DNA from: Platerodrilus igneus
Lineage: Eukaryota; Arthropoda; Insecta; Coleoptera; Lycidae
Assembly: GCA_036346225.1 (NCBI GenBank)
Contig: JARFIW010000108.1
Coordinates: 5,412,501-5,476,500, forward strand
DNA length: 64,000 bases
Direction: 5' to 3'
The notes beneath the pieces are model-generated. The model had not been told where the DNA came from. It saw nothing but the letters and a program-made list of their open reading frames with translations, and did no database searches. Positions 57,751 to 64,000 of this stretch are shown here, piece by piece. Both the position numbers and the translations under genes were made by a program. Positions within the stretch are counted from its first letter, which is position 1. Each line of letters begins with the position of its first letter.

Positions 57751-57875
57751 CGTCTTCTAAAAATTGCCTTCTAAATTTCGTATTCTAAATTTCGTGTTCT
57801 AAGAGTCGCATTCTAAGTTGTTGCATTGTAAGTTGTCGCATTGTAAGTTGTCGCGTTGTAAGTTGTTGCGCTAAA
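57751..57875 (+). repeat. Minisatellite of ~15-bp units
   Basis: A run of related units: CTTCTAAATTTCGTA, TTCTAAATTTCGTGT, TTCTAAGAGTCGCA, TTCTAAGTTGTTGCA, TTGTAAGTTGTCGCA, TTGTAAGTTGTCGCG, TTGTAAGTTGTTGCG. The unit drifts from TTCTAAATTTCG to TTGTAAGTTGTCG along the array. Confidence 0.85.
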
Positions 57876-58480
57876 TAAATTATCTCAAATTAAACAAGTT
57901 AACAAACTATATACGTTACCGACCGTTATTCGAAGATGTGTTCGCTCATTGAAGTGGATTCGCAAATTGCCGGCCTGCAATCTAGGGTACATGTTGATGC
58001 TTCTACTACATATGGCCGACTCTCTACAAAACTAGCTCGGGCGGCCGAGGCGTCTGGAGGGCGACCGTCAAACAGAGATGTGTTTGTAAATAGCTGTAGA
58101 TGACACAGATATTTAACCACAAGTAGAATACCAAAGGACGATGCGGGCTTAACGTATTACTATTGTTGTTAATAAAATTGTTATATTATTCTCGCAATTT
58201 TATGGAGGGATTTATTATCAAAAATAAAATTGTTACACTGTAGCAAATTTTAGTGTCCACAAACGCCATAAAAAATGGAAAAGCAAGACAAGTTTCTTAA
58301 CCTTTTCGAAAAGTTAGTTGAGCATTTAACGAATCAACATAAAAATTAGAGTTAAGTCTATTATATCATTTTATTGCATGTAATAACTATATGTAAAAGC
58401 ACACTGTTTTATTAAATATTTTGTGTCTTAGTTAATTTGAAAAAATTTAGTGATGTTCCGTCAATGCATTTGCAATTCTT
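57876..58480. other. No recognised gene
   Basis: AT-rich sequence. The minus-strand frame at 57926-58120 has no motif I recognise. Confidence 0.5.
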
Positions 58481-58655
58481 TTCCTTTTGCTACTATACCT
58501 AGGTATTCCTCAGCTTTATTGTAAAATGGGCATTCATTCCTAGTTCTTCATTCAACTCATTTTCTAAATTAATGTCATTTATAAAATCGTCTCCATTTAA
58601 AATACAAATATTATGTAAAATGCAGCCCGATATGATAACTAGTAATACTGCATCT
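58480..58655 (-). pseudogene. PIF/Harbinger transposase, C-terminal fragment
   Basis: The minus-strand phase reads AVLLVIISGCILHNICILNG then DDFINDINLENELNEELG and ends at a stop near 58500. C-x-x-L-H-N-x-x-I following the last catalytic acid is the C-terminal signature of Harbinger-type (DDE_Tnp_4) transposases. The N-terminal part lies at 59749-59498, with a SINE at 58661 and a large gap between. Confidence 0.65.
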
Positions 58656-58660
58656 AGTCA

Positions 58661-58985
58661 GGCGGCTCCGTGGCGTAGTTGGTATGTGTGTGACTACTAC
58701 GGCCAAGGTCGCGAGTTTATATCCTGCCACGGTCTGCTTGAAAAATGTTAGGCGAGCATTTTTCACAAAAATACGCCCTCATTAGGATGAGAGGTAAAAT
58801 GTAGGTTCCGTGAGTGAGTGTTGTCACACACGTTAAAGATCCATACCTTGCTTGGAACAGCAAGGGTTCGGCAAAATTACAAATTTTCGTCTAGACGCAT
58901 GTGTAATGACTGAAGGTGGACATATTGAACATTTACTATGATTTCTACATGTTGTATGTTTTGTTATTAATAAATTAGTTTTGTT
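58661..58985 (+). mobile_element. tRNA-derived SINE
   Basis: The head resembles a tRNA: box A TGGCGTAGTTGG at 58671-58682 fits the polymerase III consensus. Box B is near 58714-58724 as AGTTTATATCC, where GTTCGAATCC would be expected (changes at the CG and one A). The spacing is normal for a tRNA and the head opens GGCGGCTCCG. It is followed by a ~200-bp body containing CACACGTTAAAGATCC and GGAACAGCAAGGGTTCGGC, and an AT-rich tail TTATTAATAAATTAG. It is inserted in or beside the Harbinger remnant. The parental tRNA cannot be named with certainty. Confidence 0.7.
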
Positions 58986-59497
58986 TATTCATCTTTAATC
59001 ATACTTTGATGCAGGTGGTAACTACAAAATAACAATAATAATCCAGTTCGCATTTATGACGATGTATCTCTGTAGTTGTTTGTAAAATAATTTTTTTCTG
59101 CGAACAGGTACATTTTGGGTAAAAAACTCAAGAGACATTTTTTGTTTAGCATGAAATAAGCTATTGGAAATAAATTTTTAAATGGCAAACAAATAACAAG
59201 ACAAAAAGTTACATTGGAAATAAATTTTAGGGGTTGCGTTTTCCACCCCTCACAACCGTGGGGTAAACCAAATAAATTACTGATTAAGTATATTTTTGAT
59301 AGTAAAAAATGTCACCTTAATTTCAATTTTGTAACTTTTTTAGTGTTTGTAAAAAAAAATGAAAAACAAATTTTATGAACCCCCATTTATGGGGCTGTAT
59401 CTTAACAAGAAATGCTCCAATGAAGTTTCTTTATATGAAAGACCCTATTTTTTTTACGATGAGGAATCGCCCCCTGAAATGTTTTACATTTATTTTG
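58986..59497. other. Gap between Harbinger fragments; nothing firm
   Basis: AT-rich sequence. The 65-codon plus-strand frame at 59359-59556 is unrecognised and overlaps the transposase side on the other strand. Confidence 0.45.
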
Positions 59498-59749
59498 TTA
59501 CTCGCGGTATATCATCAACCTTTTTTCCATATCTAATCCCGGGTTTCCTGAAGTAAATTGTTTTTTGTATACAACACAACATTTTTTCAGAAAATCTTCA
59601 AAGGTTTCTGCAGACAAGTGAAAGTGAGAACGAAATTGGTTATCTGTCATTCTGGGAATAATTTCTTCAGGATAATCTTCTATTTTAACCAGCGAATCTT
59701 GTGCCTCGTCATCATCATTATCATTAAACAAGTTGAAAATGCAAGGCAT
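59498..59749 (-). pseudogene. PIF/Harbinger transposase, N-terminal fragment
   Basis: The frame reads MPCIFNLFNDNDDDEAQDSL, then NQFRSHFHLSAETFEDFLKK, then MEKRLMIY. An acidic start followed by F-R-x-H-F-x-L-S-x-x-T-F-E-x-L and a basic L-x-x-x-x-R-L-x-I is the N-terminal domain of Harbinger-type transposases. The catalytic middle is not visible. Confidence 0.68.
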
Positions 59750-59924
59750 TGTCGCAACGAACTTCCAAATGTAGACTTACTTTAAAACAATTTAAAGAAA
59801 TTAAAATTATTATGTTGTAATAATTATAAGTATTCAGATAAAATACAAAAATTTATAAACAACAAAAGAGACAATTTAATATATTTTATTTTATTGAATA
59901 AATATTTTAAAAGCTATATATGTG

Positions 59925-60350
59925 TTTGTGTATGTATGTATGTATGTATGTTGTGTTGTGTGTGTGTAAATAAGGGGGCATCATATTTCGATTCAGTTTT
60001 TTCAGAGGATTCTAAATATGTATCGCACATTAATTTTGGACCTATTTGAAATTTTTGATAAAAATTAATTCCCCGGGGGGGTCGGGTATCCGTGGTCAGA
60101 TTTTGTGGGGGTACCATATTTCGACTCAGCTATGTTAGGGGAGTCCAAATATGTATCGCACATTAATTTTGGACCTATTTGAAATTTTAATTTTCCCGAC
60201 GGAATATCGCGGGGCACGGCGTCCCCGTGGCCCGATTTCAACTGACATCAAAACTTAAGCTCAGGACACCGAGCTGAATCGATTGATGTATCACACATTG
60301 ATGTCCGACCATTAGAAAGGCCTCGGACGGACAGACGGACGACAAATCGA
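59925..60350. repeat. GTAT microsatellite and a duplicated ~115-bp block
   Basis: A (GTAT)n run lies at 59932-59952. After it, two blocks carry CATATTTCGA-TCAG, then AAATATGTATCGCACATTAA and TTTTGGACCTATTTGAAATTTT (near 59980-60055 and 60115-60190). A weaker third version has TGTATCACACATTGATGTCCGACC near 60282. G/C-rich text (GGACGGACAGACGGACGAC) follows at 60325-60345. No gene is supported. Confidence 0.75.
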
Positions 60351-60558
60351 TTTCATAAACGAACAAAGTTCGTTGAAAACCATTTGGAACATAAACCCAA
60401 CCGACATCAATAAAACTGAACCTTAATCCATTACGTAAAATAACAGGAGGAAAACAGTGATTCATAAACAGTTGCCAGCAATTTGTTTAGACATTTGGCA
60501 TCACGCACGTTATAGTAAGAAGTTCGGTTTTTAAATACGTTCGGCATTTGTAATGTAT
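60351..60558. other. Spacer before the gypsy LTR
   Basis: No gene recognised. The last four bases before the LTR are GTAT, half of an expected target duplication whose partner would lie beyond the window. Confidence 0.5.
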
Positions 60559-61084
60559 TGTTGCGATCCACTATTAGGCAACCCGTCGAACATACAAACG
60601 CCCGGGGCACAGCGTATTCTCAAGAATTCCAGAATTCTTCTAGAAATTACTGGAGCATGAGTCATCCTTTTAATCCAGAGTATATATAAGACCGCTAATG
60701 AATGCAAGGGTCAGTCTATACTAGAATGTCGTATATAAATTATAACGTTGTAAAGTAATAGTAGTTGTGAGCTTTTAGAAGTATACATAAATGTGATATG
60801 CTGTGTCTAATGTACATGCAGCTTGTAGTATACATAAATAAATAAAAGTGTATAAACAAATAGTTGTGTTAGTGTTGTTAATGAACCTATGGTAAAGAAG
60901 TTAGTTTAAGAAGATATTAGTGCTTGTAAATTCATTAGTGTAATAGTGCTTCATTGTTAAGTGAACTGAAAACATCTATAAATAAGGCATATACTGTTAA
61001 TTAGACTTGTGAACAGTGAGTAATAAAGACCATTATTATTACTTGTTTTAAATTAAAGAAACGCGGTAGTAGTAGCCTGTTACA
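60559..61084 (+). repeat. 5' LTR with TATA box and initiator
   Basis: It starts TGTTGCGATCC and ends CCTGTTACA. TATATATAAG at 60681-60690 is followed about 30 bases later by TCAGTCT, a good insect initiator. AATAAA-type signals occur near 60837 and 61021. Confidence 0.85.
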
Positions 61085-61085
61085 C

Positions 61086-61103
61086 TGGTGTCAGGCATTT
61101 GTG
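61086..61103 (+). promoter_or_regulatory. Primer-binding site, tRNA-Leu-like
   Basis: TGGTGTCAGG starts two bases after the LTR end. The first nine to ten bases fit the complement of tRNA-Leu 3' ends; the rest (CATTTGTGG) does not, so either the PBS is decayed or the primer is another tRNA. Confidence 0.5.
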
Positions 61104-61159
61104 GGGTATATAGTGATTAATTTAAAACACAAGTCTAAAGACATTTAAGTAGTTTGTAT

Positions 61160-62428
61160 ATGCCAGTTACAAGAAATCAAAGTAAGATGGAGGCAGAAAC
61201 GTTAATGAATTTCCTCAAGGATTTTAAATCCGGTATGGAGGAGAGGTCGGCTAAACTAGAATTGACACTTAGTGAAAATGCTGGGAAAATGGAGGAGAGG
61301 TCGGCTAAACTGGAAGTGACACTAAATGAAAAGTTTACTGAAAATGCTGCAAAAATAGATGAAAAGTTTACTGAAAATGCTGCAAAAATAGATGAAAGGT
61401 TTACTGAAAACGCTTAAAAAATGGAAAGGTTAAGTGAAAATGCTGCCAAAGTGGAAGAAAAGTTGAATGAAAGTACAGCCACGTTAGAACAAAGATTAAT
61501 GGAAAGTTCCATTGCATTGAAAGCAGATTTCACTGAACAGGTAAAAACAGTTGAGCAAAAGTTGGATAATAAATTGGTAAAAATGGAAGAAGATGTGATG
61601 AGGCTTCAAGAACAAATGATTTTACTAACAACGCGACCACTTGAATTACCAAGCCAAGTTGTTAATCAGAACATTCCAGAAATAAGAACCATGGAAAGAA
61701 GCGAGTCAATTCCGTCTAAATTTAAAGTAAAACCACCTACATTCGATGGTAAAACACCTTGGCCCACATATTTGAAACAATTTGAAGCTGCTGCAATAGC
61801 CAACGGTTGGTGCAACAAAGAGAAGGCTATCTCCTTAATAGTGGCCCTACGGGGGGAGGCTCTTAACATCTTACAAACGATTCCCAATCACCAGCAGAAT
61901 GATTACGGCCTCTTAACATCAAAGCTTGAGATGAGATATGGAGATGCTCACCTTCAACAGGTTTACCACGCACAAGTTAAGAACCGCTCGCAAAAGACAA
62001 GTGAAAGCCTGCAAGAATTCGAAGCTGACATTGCCAGGTTAGTTAGATTGGCATACCCAACGGCACCAGATAGCTTCCTCGAACAACTTGCTGTCCAAAC
62101 ATTTGTGGATGGCGTTAAAGATGGCGAAATACAGCAAGCGCTAAGATTAGCACGGCCAAAAATGTTAGATGACGCACTGGCTCATGCGCTTGAATTTGAA
62201 GCAGCTAAGCAGACATCACACAGAATGAGTCACAAAGTTCGGTCTGCCTTAGAGGAACCTGATCAAGCGCAGAACAGCATAGATGAAATAATCAACCGTG
62301 TGGAAAAGCTTGAAAGACAACGACCGCGGAGATGGGGTTTGCGATGCTGGAACTGCGGCGAAGTTGGTCATATACAGAGACGCTGCACTCAACCAAAAAA
62401 ACAACCGGTTGAGCAGCAGGAAAACTAA
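61160..62428 (+). pseudogene. gag of the gypsy-type element, one in-frame stop
   Basis: The Met at 61160 (MPVTRNQSKMEAETLMNFLK) opens a coiled-coil region made of repeats such as MEERSAKLE and KFTENAAKIDE, at 11-residue steps. A TAA at 61415-61417 interrupts it and the same phase resumes at once. The capsid part reads PPTFDGKTPWPTYLKQFEAA, then LRGEALNILQTIP, LEMRYGD and SLQEFEADIARLVRLAYP. The nucleocapsid has one zinc knuckle, CWNCGEVGHIQRRC (about 62345-62386). Apart from the one stop this is a full-length Gag. Confidence 0.88.
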
Positions 62429-62459
62429 AACAAGTCGACGCAAGGGGGCGAACGTCGAC

Positions 62460-63202
62460 AGCACAACGTAGTGCCCCGGAGATTATCATCCGTGCTGCAT
62501 CGTCGATGGGGCGTCTGGACAGCATTTATATCGATGGAAGAATTAATGGTAGGGTGTCCGATTACTCGTGGATACAGGAGCGACAAAACTATTGTGAGAC
62601 CAGATTTGGTTGGTCGTGGAAAAGTGCTACCTGTATCGGTGTGTCTTCGAACGGCAAGTGGTGAGAAAATTTGTACTCACGGAGAGACTGCCGTTATGTT
62701 GACAATTGGGGACAAATTAATTAATCATCGAGTGTTGGTAGCTGAAATTACAGAAGAAGTGATCTTGGGAATGGATCTCATGAGAGAATATGGGTTTCAT
62801 GTAAACATGAAAGAAAATGTGCTTCGGATAGATGATGATGAGATTCCATTTCAAGGTAGGAGTAACCAGACGATGCAAGTTCGAATGATTTGCGATATAA
62901 AATACCTGAGAAGCGAAATGATAGTAATGGGACGCCCGGATGGTACGCTCCGGGAAGGACAAGTATGCATGATGGAAGCAACTGAATCGGGAATGGGTCA
63001 GGAAGGACTTCTGATTGGAAGAACGCTGGTAAAGTCTCGAAATATGGTACCAGTAAGGGTGCTGAACATTAATTCATACAGTGACCCTGAAGAAAGGCAT
63101 GATTTGGGAAGTTGCATTCCAGTATGTCATATTAAACGTTGTGTGGACGACACGAAAAACAACCAACCAACGGTTGCTCACAGAAATTGCTGGATATGTT
63201 GA
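62460..63202 (+). pseudogene. Protease region of pol, frameshifted at the active site
   Basis: The long frame 62471-63202 contains KTIVRPDLVGRGK, VLVAEITEEVILGMDLMREY (the ILGMD flap/C-terminal motif) and a following spacer. The catalytic LVDTGAT is read only in another phase (D-T-G at 62571-62579), so a one- or two-base change lies just after it, near 62585. This is the aspartic protease that would mature Gag-Pol. Confidence 0.82.
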
Positions 63203-64000
63203 TACCCTCGTGTCAAGGATTAAATGGCGACCAACTGGGCAAGTAAAAGAACTGGTCGGACGATATCGAGGTGTGTTTGCACTGGATGATAGTGAGAAGG
63301 AAGGACGAATGTTGTGCAACACAAGATCAATACTGGAGATGCGCAACCGATAAGACAACACCCCAGGCGGCTTCCTTTGGCAAAACGTAAGGAAGCTGAG
63401 CAAATTATCACCGATATGGAAGAACGAGAGTGATTGAACCTCGAATAGTCCATGGGCATCCCGGTAGTGCTTGTCAAGAAAAGGAAGGGTCGACAAGGTT
63501 TTGTGTAGACTACCGGCGGCTTAATAATGTGACAAAGAAAGACAGCTATCCTTTGCCCAGAATTGATGACACCTTGGATACTCTATCCGGATCAAATGGT
63601 TTTCGACCTTGGACTTGAAAAGCGGATACTGGCAGGTAGGCTTGGAGCCAAACGATAAAGAAAAGACTGCGTTTACAATTGAACTGGATTATGGCAGTTC
63701 AAAGTCATGCCATTTGGATTATGCAATGCTCCTGCTACTTTTGAACGATTGATGGATCGGTACTGCGTGGACTGTCCTGGAAGACATGTCTGGTGTACCT
63801 GGACGACGTGATAGTGTTAGGCCGGTCTTTGAAGAACATCTTAAGAACCTAGAGGAGATATTCCAGATTACGGGCAAACCTTACATTAAGCCCCAAGAAG
63901 TGTCACCTATTTGGAAAAGAGGTGAAATACCTAGGACATGTCGTTTCTGAGACCGGAATAAGAGCTGACCCTGACAAAATAAAAACGGTACAGGAGTGGC
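63203..64000 (+). pseudogene. Reverse transcriptase, N-terminal to palm, frameshifted and cut by the window
   Basis: Phase pieces in order: ELVGRYRGVFALDDS (63253-63297), [15 protein letters not shown] (near 63370), [20 protein letters not shown] and [12 protein letters not shown] (63502-63594), [20 protein letters not shown] (63616-63675), the catalytic VYLDDV (YLDD at 63796-63807), and AEHLKN-like HLKNLEEIFQI (near 63838). Several single-base losses change phase. The element continues past base 64000. Confidence 0.85.

Larger units (their letters stand above)
60559..64000 (+). mobile_element. Gypsy-type LTR retrotransposon, 5' part (runs off the window)
   Basis: The order is LTR (60559-61084), PBS, gag (61160-62428), protease (about 62460-63200) and reverse transcriptase from about 63200 to the window end. 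Stops and phase changes are present in every gene, so this copy is inactive. A solo LTR of the same family is at 55128-55659 in inverse orientation. Confidence 0.9.

Noticed and set aside
58661..58735. A functional tRNA gene
   Set aside because: Box B is degenerate, no acceptor stem pairs with the head, and a ~250-bp body and AT tail follow, as in a SINE.
1..64000. CRISPR arrays, bacterial operons or phage genes
   Set aside because: No spaced short direct repeats, Shine-Dalgarno-led gene chains or bacterial gene families were found. All tandem repeats are satellite, minisatellite or element-derived.

Overview
The window looks like AT-rich nuclear DNA from an arthropod, most likely an insect. 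This is inferred from the mix of elements: an Errantivirus-type gypsy element with an env-like region, Penelope-like elements (PLEs), an R1-clade LINE, pogo-like and PIF/Harbinger-like DNA transposons, a tRNA-derived SINE, and C2H2 zinc-finger genes. I see no bacterial genes, operons, CRISPR arrays or rRNA/tRNA genes. Almost all recognisable coding sequence belongs to mobile elements, most of it broken. The only candidate host coding sequence is a zinc-finger array near 3.3-4.2 kb and its disrupted paralogue near 43.4-44.2 kb.

Layout. 0-1.9 kb: AT-rich non-coding. 1.94-3.06 kb: a ~156-bp satellite arranged as alternating A/B monomers. 3.34-4.23 kb: zinc-finger gene (minus strand). 4.8-7.8 kb: a minus-strand PLE reverse transcriptase split by a ~2.06-kb unclassified repeat (here 'Rep-A') with a 7-bp target-site duplication (TSD). 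9.76-15.52 kb: a plus-strand PLE (reverse transcriptase C-terminus, then GIY-YIG) split by a 5-kb palindromic LTR element with TSD ATGC. 15.7-24.3 kb: a nest of LTR pieces and a pogo-like transposon, including an internally deleted gag-bearing LTR element (TSD AATA) and a 1.98-kb solo LTR (TSD GCGT) inserted in another LTR. 24.7-34.8 kb: three more Rep-A copies. One holds a solo LTR (TSD GATG), and the other two form a 2,745-bp tandem duplication ending in hairpins. 35.3-42.2 kb: a decayed Errantivirus-like provirus with two LTRs. 43.4-51.8 kb: the second zinc-finger copy, cut by a ~7.2-kb R1-clade LINE with a 12-bp TSD. 51.9-54.9 kb: a 5'-truncated Jockey/CR1-like LINE. 55.1-60.4 kb: a solo LTR (TSD CTAT), Harbinger-like remnants, a SINE and minisatellites. 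60.56-64.0 kb: the 5' LTR, gag, protease and start of the reverse transcriptase of another gypsy-type element, which runs off the window.

The two most unusual signals come from one LTR family (10.1-15.1 and 22.3-24.3 kb). First, one integrated unit carries two LTRs head to head, so both outer ends are U3-type ends, yet it has a perfect 4-bp TSD. Second, the 3' end of this LTR carries tandem 42-50 bp units, each with a primer-binding-site (PBS) sequence for tRNA-Lys. In the solo LTR one unit has exactly the PBS part replaced by the complement of the other tRNA-Lys isoacceptor, which looks like a fossil of primer switching.

All alignments, TSDs and frames were read by eye. Similarity is described without percentages, and family names rest on motif recognition.
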